Assembly: GCF_030418165.1 (NCBI RefSeq)
Contig: NZ_JAUHTQ010000004.1
Coordinates: forward strand, 230,237 to 294,236
DNA: 64,000 bases
Direction: 5' to 3'
Source of the DNA: Ureibacillus aquaedulcis
GTDB lineage: Bacteria; Bacillota; Bacilli; Bacillales_A; Planococcaceae
Shown: positions 45,051 through 53,137 of the stretch, piece by piece
Layout of the letters: each line of letters begins with the position of its first letter
Numbering within the stretch: position 1 is the first letter of the stretch
Position numbers and translations under genes: made by a program
Notes under the pieces: generated by a model
What the model was told of the DNA's origin: nothing
Databases searched by the model: none
What the model saw: only the letters and a program-made list of their open reading frames with translations

Positions 45051-45359
45051 ATGGACCTTCAATTAATGGAAAAACAGCTTAAAGCAGTATCAGACTCCAA
45101 CCGGTTAACGCTCCTAAGTTGTTTAAAGTCCGCAGAAGTTTGTGTCTGTGATTTTGTCGATATTCTCGGAATTTCTCAACCCGCTGTCAGTCAGCATTTA
45201 AAGAAACTGGAGGAAGCAGGCATTATAACAGCACGTAAAGTTGGTACTTGGAAACATTATCGACTTATTGAAAATCAAACACCCATTATTCGGGCGGTAT
45301 TAGATGAATTAGAAGAACGGCAAGCATGTAACTGTGGTACAGGAACTTCATGTGATTAA
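45051..45359 (+). CDS. arsR: ArsR-type metalloregulator
   Basis: A 102-residue SmtB/ArsR repressor. The As-binding helix has CVCDF (Cys31, Cys33). The winged helix-turn-helix spans about 37-70 (SQPAVSQHLKKLEEAGI). ATG 45051 follows GGGAGGTG. The C-terminus CNCGTGTSC adds three more Cys (93, 95, 101), a possible extra metal site. It is the last gene of its operon, which is unusual. Confidence 0.92.
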   Translation: MDLQLMEKQLKAVSDSNRLTLLSCLKSAEVCVCDFVDILGISQPAVSQHLKKLEEAGIITARKVGTWKHYRLIENQTPIIRAVLDELEERQACNCGTGTSCD

Positions 45360-45484
45360 TGACAATCAGCTGTTGAAATAGGTGTTTCTGAAGATATCCC
45401 GTATTCTAGGGATTGAATTTATGAATCTAGCCACTTTCCAGAGTAATGCAGCCACTTGTATAACTTTCAAAAATTATATAAAAA

Positions 45485-45514
45485 CCGGAGAGAAAATAAA
45501 ATTTTTCTCTCCGG
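45485..45514 (-). terminator. Terminator of the nucleoid-associated gene
   Basis: 12-bp stem CCGGAGAGAAAA / TTTTCTCTCCGG, loop of 6, T-rich after it in the minus direction. Confidence 0.88.
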
Positions 45515-45527
45515 CTAAACAAGCCTG

Positions 45528-46532
45528 CTAAGCTTCTTCTTCAAAATAAATTTTGTAATATTTACGATTTGTTGCCTCATCATAGCCAATCTCAATTAGT
45601 TCGTCAACCTGATCGATGTTTTGTACATTTACTTGTATTTCAATGTTTGAATCGAGTTTAATTTTTCGTTTATACGTTTTTTCAGACTTCTCAATCGCAA
45701 AATCTGATATAACCGTTTCATAGGGTTTTACGGTATTCACAATCACATCTTTTTGTGTAGAATCCGCTTGGGCAAAAACTGTATCGATATAATCATTAAC
45801 ATGGAACTCTTCTTCATTTCTGAAATAATCAAGGGTTTTATTCAAGAGACCGAGCTTTTCTGTATTGCTGAAGCTTTCTTCTTTTAATATATATTTTTTA
45901 ACTTCCGTTAGTGCTAAATTTGTTTTATGATAATGTTCATCTGCTACCCTGATCTTTAAGAATCGCTCCTGCCAATAGACCACATCTTCTTTTCTCTTGG
46001 TTTTTATAAATACAGCAGGCGGTGCGTCCTCACCCATATCGACTATAACAGCGACATTATTGACTTTCTTTACGTTTATCCCATCGATTCCATTTACAAT
46101 CATTCTATCCTCGTCATTTTTCACATCCAAGAATATCTCTTTTTCATCAATCTTAACAATGGAGATGGCCTTTTTTACGGCATTATTCCAAATGCAATTG
46201 TCAAAGAGACCGATAAACAATTCTCCATTTTTAATATTTGGATGCTGGGAAGCGCTGTGTAAATGTGTGGCAATATTTTGTGATTGTTCTAGAAAACTAC
46301 TTTCATCATTAAAAATTGATTTGGAATATGTATAAATTTCATTTAAAATGATATCTGTTTCATGAAAAAAATCGAATTGCTGGTCTACATCAATTTTGTT
46401 GAATGCCAGTTGCGTAAAGGCTGCTTCAAGCAGGACCTCTGGTTGAGGAAAAGCCTCTTCACCCATAATGAGTGTATCACCTACATAATGCAAGACGTAT
46501 TGAGTTAATTTACTTTCACTTACCTCTAACAA
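45528..46532 (-). CDS. Nucleoid-associated protein, NdpA/YejK (NA37) family
   Basis: A 334-residue homologue of the 37-kDa nucleoid protein. TTG 46532 with AGGTGAG six bases upstream is the best start (MLEVSESKL); a longer frame reaching 46655 has no site and would add an unlikely hydrophobic tail. Core segments: HYVGDTLIMGEEAFP, then GLFDNCIWNNAVKKAISI. It likely binds DNA; its cellular role in Bacillales is little known. Confidence 0.8.
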   Translation of the reverse strand: MLEVSESKLTQYVLHYVGDTLIMGEEAFPQPEVLLEAAFTQLAFNKIDVDQQFDFFHETDIILNEIYTYSKSIFNDESSFLEQSQNIATHLHSASQHPNIKNGELFIGLFDNCIWNNAVKKAISIVKIDEKEIFLDVKNDEDRMIVNGIDGINVKKVNNVAVIVDMGEDAPPAVFIKTKRKEDVVYWQERFLKIRVADEHYHKTNLALTEVKKYILKEESFSNTEKLGLLNKTLDYFRNEEEFHVNDYIDTVFAQADSTQKDVIVNTVKPYETVISDFAIEKSEKTYKRKIKLDSNIEIQVNVQNIDQVDELIEIGYDEATNRKYYKIYFEEEA

Positions 46533-46708
46533 ATTCTTCTCACCTACTAAATTATGATTTCCGGAGAATATACCATACCATATACTAAAGATATTTTCAT
46601 AGCTAATCTTGCATCTAATAATTGCCAAAAGCAATAGAGAAGTAAAACTATACAATCATGATAAAATACTATATAATAACTTAAAGAATACAAGCGATTC
46701 AAATTAGA

Positions 46709-46764
46709 AAACCGTTTCCGTTAAGTGTTTGGTAACACTTAACAAGAGGAAACGGTTTTTTATA
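46709..46764. terminator. Long two-part terminator hairpin
   Basis: Outer arms AAACCGTTTCC / GGAAACGGTTT enclose an inner perfect hairpin GTTAAGTGTT / AACACTTAAC. T-run on the plus side, TTTTCTAATTT on the minus side. It ends the minus-strand methyltransferase gene. Confidence 0.82.
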
Positions 46765-46766
46765 TT

Positions 46767-47375
46767 TTAGCTAAGGGCCAGTCGATAGATTAAAAATCTT
46801 TCGTAAGTATTTTTAAGATACAGTTCCGGGAGTGGTACCTCTTTAATCAATTCAAACCCGGTATGCCTTTCTAAATAATAAGTATAATCGTCAGCAGCAT
46901 AATAGAGGATTATCTCAATTTCACGCTTATGATTTTCAACAGATAATAGGATATTATTTAAAACCTTCATAAAAATTTGTACCGAAAAGGGGTTAAAAAA
47001 GTAAAATCTGTTATCACTGGGTTGAACCTCATATTGTTCTGCTAAGCAGCAATGAAATTGAACATCTTCCGACTTTCGGTGTGTCTTGTCTAAATAGCAA
47101 TTCCTATTTTTCATGGCTTCCTGAAAAAAGGATGTATTCATTTCTATTCCCGTAACTGGTACTTGAAATAAATAGTTAATATAAAAAACTAATCGTCCTT
47201 TACCACAACCGAAATCCACTATGCGATCATTTGAGTGTACTTGGTAATGTTTGAATAATTCTTCCAAGGCAGAGTAAGGGGTTGGTTCGTAAGGATGATA
47301 ATGTATTGAATGATTGATCTCTGTTTTTTTTCCGCGTGTATTAATATTCAGCAATTCCTCATAGTATTCTTCCAA
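46767..47375 (-). CDS. SAM-dependent methyltransferase
   Basis: A 202-residue class I methyltransferase. SAM motif I is VDFGCGKGRLVFY (about 54-66), motif post-I acidic Glu in VTGIEMN, and YFFNPFS sits at motif IV (about 131-137). Target unknown. It lies in a minus-strand group with the next two genes. Confidence 0.85.
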   Translation of the reverse strand: MEEYYEELLNINTRGKKTEINHSIHYHPYEPTPYSALEELFKHYQVHSNDRIVDFGCGKGRLVFYINYLFQVPVTGIEMNTSFFQEAMKNRNCYLDKTHRKSEDVQFHCCLAEQYEVQPSDNRFYFFNPFSVQIFMKVLNNILLSVENHKREIEIILYYAADDYTYYLERHTGFELIKEVPLPELYLKNTYERFLIYRLALS

Positions 47376-47405
47376 AATTTCTGCAGCTCTCCAATCTTAT
47401 ATTTT

Positions 47406-48404
47406 CTAATTAGATAAAATCTCCTCGGCCATCAGTTTATAGGATTGTATCCGGTCGATTGGGGAGTGGGTTATCGTTAGTATCATGAATTCATCGACAT
47501 TGTAAATCGATTGCAGGTTGGCAAGTGAATTTTTTACTTCATATGGAGTCCCAATAATCATTTTCTGTTTTAATTTCTTTAGTTGCTCTTTCTCCTGGTC
47601 TGTAAGTTCATAGCTTTTTGCCTCTTGAATGGAAGGCACTGTTTGTCCTTCTCCGCGGTCTTGCATTATTTGCCAAACAAGCGGACTCCATGCTATTTCC
47701 TCAGCTTTTTCCGTTGTATCGGCACAAACTACTGGAACTGTTAACAAAACTTTTGGAGCAGGACTAAATTGATTGCTATTAAATGTCTTTCTGTATTTAT
47801 CAATTATCGAAACGGCATCCAAATCACTCATAAATAGGCCAAAAGCATATGGTAAGCCATTTTGTGCAGCGAGCAGTGCACTTTTTTCGCTGGTGCCCAG
47901 CATCCAGGGGATAGGTGGATTTTCTGGAACTGGAGCAGCCGTTATTTTGGAAAATTGATGTTCATTTGAAAAATCATTTTTCAGAAAATGAAGTAATTCA
48001 TCCACTAAATCAGACATCTTAAAAACCTTTTGTAAAAAATTATCTGATAAGGCATTGGTTGCCTCAGCAGAGCCCCCAGGTGAACGGCCGATTCCCAGAT
48101 CAATTCGGTTCGGGAAGAGTGTCGAGAGCATATTATAGATTTCGGCGACTTTATAGGGTTTGTAATGAGGCAATAATACAGCACCACATCCAATGCGAAT
48201 TTGTTTTGTATTTGCCCCAATTAAACTTAGCATCACCTCAGGGGCTGAGCATGCCAATCCAGGTAAATCGTGATGTTCTGCAATCCAATAACGTGTATAT
48301 CCAAATTGGTCGCATGCTTTAGCAAGGTTAAGCGATTCATTTAAAGCATCGCTTGCAGTTTGATCGGATGAAATTGGGGATTGGTCCAAGATACTCAATT
48401 TCAA
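47406..48404 (-). CDS. LLM-class flavin-dependent oxidoreductase (MsnO8-like)
   Basis: A 332-residue bacterial luciferase-like monooxygenase. It has the MsnO8 opening LSILDQSPIS, WIAEHHDLPGLACSAPEV (about 41-58), IRIGCGAVLLPHYKP and IDLGIGRSPGG (about 106-116). TTG 48404 is preferred, nine bases from AAGAGG; an earlier TTG overlaps it. Substrate unknown. Confidence 0.88.
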   Translation of the reverse strand: MKLSILDQSPISSDQTASDALNESLNLAKACDQFGYTRYWIAEHHDLPGLACSAPEVMLSLIGANTKQIRIGCGAVLLPHYKPYKVAEIYNMLSTLFPNRIDLGIGRSPGGSAEATNALSDNFLQKVFKMSDLVDELLHFLKNDFSNEHQFSKITAAPVPENPPIPWMLGTSEKSALLAAQNGLPYAFGLFMSDLDAVSIIDKYRKTFNSNQFSPAPKVLLTVPVVCADTTEKAEEIAWSPLVWQIMQDRGEGQTVPSIQEAKSYELTDQEKEQLKKLKQKMIIGTPYEVKNSLANLQSIYNVDEFMILTITHSPIDRIQSYKLMAEEILSN

Positions 48405-48422
48405 TTTAAACAACCTCTTTTC

Positions 48423-48707
48423 TTAATTCTTCACTTCTTGTAAAGACACATGGTAATCGCCAATTTGTCCTTTTTCATAAAGATTTGTGATGGATGTCGA
48501 GTATTGAATGATGCTTCCTTTGAATGATAGGTCCTTCACCGGGACTGTTATCTGAAATGTCCCTTCGTATAACAGGACGGCAATGTCGTGATAATCCTCA
48601 CTCGCCACTTTGAAGTCGATAATAATATTATGTAAACCATTTACAGTTGTTTCTTCGTATTTCTCGATTGGTATCACGGTATCATTTAATATAATCTCTT
48701 TTACCAA
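48423..48707 (-). CDS. DUF3219-family protein (YkvR-like)
   Basis: A 94-residue protein matching B. subtilis YkvR in its core, with YHDIAVLLYEGTFQITVPVKD and YSTSITNLYEKG. Mostly beta strands. Function unknown. AGGAGGG ribosome site before the ATG. First of the minus-strand group. Confidence 0.82.
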   Translation of the reverse strand: MVKEIILNDTVIPIEKYEETTVNGLHNIIIDFKVASEDYHDIAVLLYEGTFQITVPVKDLSFKGSIIQYSTSITNLYEKGQIGDYHVSLQEVKN

Positions 48708-49055
48708 AATTAGCCCTCCTTTAGGGAATTTGCATAGAAATCATATCACTGATTAGAAAGAAGAGACAATTAAAAGGAATTATAGAGTAGGACTTATTCC
48801 ATTTAAAAATGCAATTGCCCCTGTTTTTCAAATCCAGCAATATTTGAGCAATACTCAAATGTCCCCGAACTAAACTAATGGCCCAGACTTTCATGGACAC
48901 GACCCTGATCACGAATAAGTTGGCTACTTCACTTTATATAAAATTTTCATAACAATGATATTCAACTATACCAACTATTTAAATATCCATATTCTATTAG
49001 TGTCAAGTTGATAATAGGTTACAGCTTGAATCTACCAGGAAAGGAGGAGGCATAA
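48708..49055. other. Intergenic region upstream of the coat genes
   Basis: About 350 bases between divergent genes. Contains the predicted sigma-K promoter at 48970-48996. Short minus-strand open frames here have no ribosome site. Confidence 0.5.
48970..48996 (+). promoter_or_regulatory. Sigma-K-type promoter of the coat genes
   Basis: AC at 48970-48971, 16-base spacer, CATATTCTA at 48988-48996, which fits sigma-K consensus AC-N16-CATAnnnTA. It lies about 60 bases before the first coat gene, right for mother-cell expression late in sporulation. Confidence 0.5.
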
Positions 49056-49634
49056 ATGGGACGTTGGGAATGTACAAATTGTTACCACAAAAACGCTAGC
49101 AAGAAAAAGAAATGCAGGCACTGTGACACTCCTAGTTTAGTGATGGAGGAGGAAAGTGTCATGGCTACGGAAATGGAATCGGTAATGGTTGCTGAAACTG
49201 AATCAGTAATGGCTATGGATGCTAGACCGATGAAGACTAACAGAAAAAACTGGCACGAGGATGCTTTCGTAGATCAGGAGTTTGACCAAATTTTTAAAAT
49301 GCAGCAAGAATCAAACGAAGTAATATGGATCAAGGATTCTTGTGACGTGGAGGTAAAAACAACTGATACTCAAGCTGCTGTTTCTCTTCAAGTAGGATTA
49401 CAACTTGCAATTGCTTTAGTTATTAGCATTTCACTTGGAGATTCAGACCAGGGCCGTGCGGTGGCACAAGATATCTTCCAAAAATTTGATGATGAGCAAA
49501 TAAATAGACAAAGAATTTATGTAGATAACAGTAAAGATGTTCATATCCACACAACAGATACTGATTTATCAGTTAGCATTCAAGCATTGCTGCAAGTTCT
49601 ACTTACGTTAGTAGTGAAAATCGATGTACTTTAA
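49056..49634 (+). CDS. Spore coat/crust protein: RanBP2-type zinc finger fused to a CotX domain
   Basis: A 192-residue protein. Residues 4-23 fit W-x-C-x2-C-x3-N-x6-C-x2-C exactly (Trp4, Cys6, Cys9, Asn13, Cys20, Cys23), the RanBP2-type zinc-finger signature. Three 8-residue repeats starting ESVM follow (33-56). The C-terminal ~100 residues are the spore coat X/V domain, itself with two copies of a KTTDT/HTTDT unit (102-105, 166-169) each followed by a hydrophobic helix. CotX-type proteins build the outermost crust. AAAGGAGGAGG precedes the ATG. The zinc finger may anchor or crosslink it. Confidence 0.82.
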   Translation: MGRWECTNCYHKNASKKKKCRHCDTPSLVMEEESVMATEMESVMVAETESVMAMDARPMKTNRKNWHEDAFVDQEFDQIFKMQQESNEVIWIKDSCDVEVKTTDTQAAVSLQVGLQLAIALVISISLGDSDQGRAVAQDIFQKFDDEQINRQRIYVDNSKDVHIHTTDTDLSVSIQALLQVLLTLVVKIDVL

Positions 49635-49657
49635 TCAAATTTAAAGGGGGGAATAAA

Positions 49658-50089
49658 ATGGCAGAAAAAAAGTGGCGAGCTTTAGATCACTGTGATGACC
49701 ACTGCAGAAATAATGATGCAGATGTAGAGCAAGATGCTGTCCAAAAACAAGTAACAAAGCAAATCTCCGACGAATGGATTATTGTTAGGGATTCTGAATG
49801 TGTTGAAGTAACTACCACTGATACACAGATAGCTTTATCATTGCAACTTGCAATCCAAGCAGCAATTGTCGCTGTTATCAGTATAACAATTGGTGATAAT
49901 GAGCAAGGAAAGAATGTGGCTCAAGACTTAAAACAATTTATGAAAACAAAGCAAAGCAATAGGCAAAAAACAATTATTGAAGGCAGTAAGAATGTTAAGG
50001 TTAAAACAACTGATACTGATATTTCTGTAAATATTCAAGCGCTTCTTCAAATTCTAGTTACTGTTGTTGCTAAATTAGATGTGCTGTAA
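49658..50089 (+). CDS. Spore coat protein CotX/CotV-domain, paralogue
   Basis: A 143-residue paralogue of the previous C-terminal half, with the same two TTDT units (53-56 and 117-120) and ending VTVVAKLDVL against LTLVVKIDVL. A short N-terminal segment holds His/Cys (HCDDHCRNN), possibly another metal site, but no zinc finger. AAGGGGGG ribosome site; 23 bases after the first gene. Likely made and assembled with it. Confidence 0.85.
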   Translation: MAEKKWRALDHCDDHCRNNDADVEQDAVQKQVTKQISDEWIIVRDSECVEVTTTDTQIALSLQLAIQAAIVAVISITIGDNEQGKNVAQDLKQFMKTKQSNRQKTIIEGSKNVKVKTTDTDISVNIQALLQILVTVVAKLDVL

Positions 50090-50165
50090 CAGCCGGTACT
50101 AAAATTAAATTTTTTATGACATTCAATCATAAAAGATTGGGTGGAATTTATAAATAATACAAAAC

Positions 50166-50205
50166 TTTCCACGCAACAAATCCAATTCCCGATGTTGCGT
50201 GGAAA
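50166..50205 (+). terminator. Hairpin after the CotX-domain genes
   Basis: 13-bp perfect stem TTTCCACGCAACA / TGTTGCGTGGAAA; the T-run after it is weak. Confidence 0.65.
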
Positions 50206-50331
50206 TTCTTATATAGAGAATCAATGATTGGGCTTAAAGAAATTAGATGTACAAGACTCTTATAATCTACTCGTTTCTCAGGTTAATTGCATATACTTAT
50301 AAAAAACGTCATTTCGAGAAGGAGTGATAAA

Positions 50332-50523
50332 ATGAGTGCAATTCCAAATAAGGTTGTTGATTTACTTGTAAGTGAAATTTTTCGAAAAAACAACGTTAAT
50401 ATTGAAAATGCTAAATCAAAGTTGACCGATGAGCAAAAACAGGCAATCAGGGATTTAGTCGATGAATTAAAATCGCAAGTAGACACATTTGTGAAAGAAT
50501 CGTCTTCCTCGACAAAGGAATAA
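50332..50523 (+). CDS. CotW-like spore coat protein
   Basis: A 63-residue helical protein from ATG 50332 after AGAAGGAGTG. The stretch IFRKNNVNIENAKSKLTDEQ then IRDLVDELKSQVDTFVKE resembles the core of B. subtilis CotW (IFSKHGVT...). CotV, CotW and CotX are neighbours in B. subtilis too, which supports the call. Part of the insoluble coat/crust fraction. Confidence 0.65.
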   Translation: MSAIPNKVVDLLVSEIFRKNNVNIENAKSKLTDEQKQAIRDLVDELKSQVDTFVKESSSSTKE

Positions 50524-50536
50524 AAAGTACCTTTTT

Positions 50537-50563
50537 AAACGTCTCGGAATAGGGACGTTTTTC
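50537..50563 (+). terminator. Terminator of the CotW-like gene
   Basis: AAACGTCTC / GGGACGTTT stem, then TTC. Confidence 0.72.
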
Positions 50564-50667
50564 TTGTAGAAGACGAACAATGGTTGCATAATTGTTACAT
50601 ACTGTTGAAAAATAATCTTGCTATTGGCCATAATATTTATAAGTAGGATACTTTTAGGAGGGCTTCC

Positions 50668-51324
50668 ATGAAAATAACAATTGAATGGACATACAAAACG
50701 AAAAATGGGGTTGAAACAATATTCCGTTCCGATGAAATGCCACCTGCACATGCTTTAACAATAGGGGAAGATTTGGAGAAAACCGGACGAGCGAAAAATA
50801 TTCAGTTTATGGATCAACATGACAGTACTTGGATGGCTAAAGAGCTTAAAAAATATATAAAAGAAATCGAGACGGAACCACATAATGTAAAAGTTTATTT
50901 TGATGGGGGGTACGATATTCAAACGAGTAATGCTGGTTTAGGGATTGCTATCTATTATGAACAAAATGGAAAATCGTATAGACTAAGACGCAATGCCCCG
51001 GCTTCCGGATTGAATTCAAATAATGAAGCAGAATATGCGGCACTCCATTTGGCTATTGTTGAACTTGACTTGTTGGATGTACATCATCAAACCGTTCAAT
51101 TTTTGGGAGATTCACAAGTTGTCATCAACCAGATGAGCGGCGAGTGGCCGGCTTATGAGAAAGACCTTTCAAGCTGGGCGGACCGAATTGATGAAAAATT
51201 AAATGAACTCGGAATTACACCGGAATTTGAACTCGTTCCACGCAAATTAAATGCAGAAGCGGATAGACTAGCTACTCAAAGTCTTCAAGGAGTTGGAATT
51301 ACTGGACAAATCGAACTTCAATAG
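50668..51324 (+). CDS. RNase H-like protein (YpeP-type)
   Basis: A 218-residue protein. The first ~70 residues form a separate domain. The rest is an RNase HI fold with a complete acidic set: Asp79 in YFDGG, Glu120/122 in NNEAEY, Asp148 in GDSQ and Asp199 in EADRLA. Probably cleaves RNA in RNA-DNA hybrids, though the YpeP family has not shown full activity in all species. GGAGGG ribosome site. Confidence 0.85.
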   Translation: MKITIEWTYKTKNGVETIFRSDEMPPAHALTIGEDLEKTGRAKNIQFMDQHDSTWMAKELKKYIKEIETEPHNVKVYFDGGYDIQTSNAGLGIAIYYEQNGKSYRLRRNAPASGLNSNNEAEYAALHLAIVELDLLDVHHQTVQFLGDSQVVINQMSGEWPAYEKDLSSWADRIDEKLNELGITPEFELVPRKLNAEADRLATQSLQGVGITGQIELQ

Positions 51325-51502
51325 GTAGGTCAGGATTTATTATTTTGCAAGTTTAATTCAATTCTACGATATTATTATTATGTAAACCAAAGCAACCTAG
51401 TACCCATCATTTTTCCACTTCTTTCGTTCTATTTTAAACTGTCCCTGCATAAATAAAATGGGTGAGAGAATCTATCATTTTACAATAATAGGGGGAGAAG
51501 GA

Positions 51503-53008
51503 ATGGAAGAAGCAGTAGTAAAAAGAATTGGTATCAGTGATCTAGTTGACAAAGTTTGTTCACCAGAAGCAGCAGCGTCATTAATTCAAAATGGTGATAT
51601 CGTCGGAATGAGCGGTTTCACACGTGCAGGTGATGCAAAAGTAGTTCCATTGGCTCTGGCGGATCGTGTGGAAAATGAAGAATTAAAAATCGACGTTTAT
51701 ACTGGAGCTTCTTTGGGACCGGAAGTCGATCAAGTGTTGGCGCAAGCAGGTGGCATCCGAAAACGCGGACCTTATCAAGGCGATCCTGCCATTCGAAATT
51801 TAATCAATACCGGGGAAGTTTTATATGTGGATGCTCACCTTTCCCATAATGCGGAATTAGTGCGTCAGGGAATCATTGGACCAATTGATTTTGCCATTAT
51901 TGAAGCGACGGCGATTACAAGCGATGGTTTTTTAGTACCAACAACCTCTGTTGGAAATTCCCCAATCTATGCGAAATACGCAAAGAATATTATTGTTGAA
52001 TTAAATTTAGCGCACTCTGAGTCACTGGTTGGGGTTCATGATATTTATATCCCCGAAGACCAAGGCGAAAGAAAACCAATTCCAATATTGAATCCAACCG
52101 ACCGCATTGGGGACATCGGCATTAAGGTTGATCCGGAAAAAATTATAGCGATTGTTGTTTCCAACGAACAGGATGCTCCATCACTTATTGTGGATCCTGA
52201 CGATGAAACACAGGACATGGCGGATCATTTACTGAATTTCCTTCGCAGTGAGATAAAAGCAGGCCGCCTTACTAATAAATTGGCACCGCTGCAATCGGGT
52301 GTCGGTTCTGTTGCGAATGCTGTATTGGAAGGATTTAAAGAGTCTGAATTTGAAGATTTGGTTATCTTCTCGGAAGTGTTGCAAGATGCGGTATTTAACT
52401 TGATTGATGCTGGGAAGGTATCCTTTGCGTCATGCACTTCCATTACAATCTCTGAAGAATTGCAGAAAAAAGTCTACGGAAATATTGAAAATTATTCTGA
52501 CAAGATCATCATTCGACCACAAGAAATTTCAAATCACCCCGAAGTGATCCGTCGCTTGGGTCTGGTTGCCATTAACGCAGCATTGGAAGTTGATATATAC
52601 GGAAATGTAAACTCCACACATGTGGGTGGGACAAGGATGATGAATGGTATTGGAGGATCGGGTGACTTTACACGCAACTCACGATTAAGTATATTTGTTA
52701 CGAAGTCCTATGCAAAAGGCGGAAAGCTATCTTCCATTGTGCCGATGGTTGCGCATCATGATCATACAGAGCATGATGTACATGTCATTGTCACAGAACA
52801 GGGAGTAGCCGATTTACGCGGCCTGGCACCGAAAGAGAGAGTGCCTTTAATTATTGAGAATTGTGTACACCCGGATTTTAAAACGCAACTTTGGGATTAT
52901 TATAATGAGGCTGCCAACTTGACAGGCAACGCACATACGCCTCATAACCTGGAAAAGGCACTATCCTGGCATGTAAACGCAGCTAAAACGGGAACAATGA
53001 AATTGTAA
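51503..53008 (+). CDS. Acetyl-CoA hydrolase/succinyl-CoA:acetate CoA-transferase family protein
   Basis: A 501-residue class I CoA-transferase. ATG 51503 follows AGGGGGAG; an earlier ATG at 51458 has no site. Active Glu is expected in IFSEVLQDAVFNL (about 292-304), and the GGSGDFTRNS motif binds CoA. It moves CoA between acetate and succinate (or propionate). Monocistronic with its own terminator. Confidence 0.9.
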   Translation: MEEAVVKRIGISDLVDKVCSPEAAASLIQNGDIVGMSGFTRAGDAKVVPLALADRVENEELKIDVYTGASLGPEVDQVLAQAGGIRKRGPYQGDPAIRNLINTGEVLYVDAHLSHNAELVRQGIIGPIDFAIIEATAITSDGFLVPTTSVGNSPIYAKYAKNIIVELNLAHSESLVGVHDIYIPEDQGERKPIPILNPTDRIGDIGIKVDPEKIIAIVVSNEQDAPSLIVDPDDETQDMADHLLNFLRSEIKAGRLTNKLAPLQSGVGSVANAVLEGFKESEFEDLVIFSEVLQDAVFNLIDAGKVSFASCTSITISEELQKKVYGNIENYSDKIIIRPQEISNHPEVIRRLGLVAINAALEVDIYGNVNSTHVGGTRMMNGIGGSGDFTRNSRLSIFVTKSYAKGGKLSSIVPMVAHHDHTEHDVHVIVTEQGVADLRGLAPKERVPLIIENCVHPDFKTQLWDYYNEAANLTGNAHTPHNLEKALSWHVNAAKTGTMKL

Positions 53009-53022
53009 AAAACATACGAGCG

Positions 53023-53065
53023 CAAGCCTTTTGTTAGAAGAAATTTTAACAAAAGGCTTGTTTTA
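53023..53065 (+). terminator. Terminator of the CoA-transferase gene
   Basis: 14-bp stem CAAGCCTTTTGTTA / TAACAAAAGGCTTG then TTTTATTT. Confidence 0.88.
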
Positions 53066-53137
53066 TTTGGAATTGTTAATCTAATCCCTATAATCTGCTA
53101 CAATCATTTTAGCGAACAATTAGAAAGTAGGATTTTT

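Noticed and set aside
48721..48912. 63-residue minus-strand open frame upstream of the coat genes
   Set aside because: No ribosome site and no recognisable protein; it lies in the promoter spacer of divergent genes.
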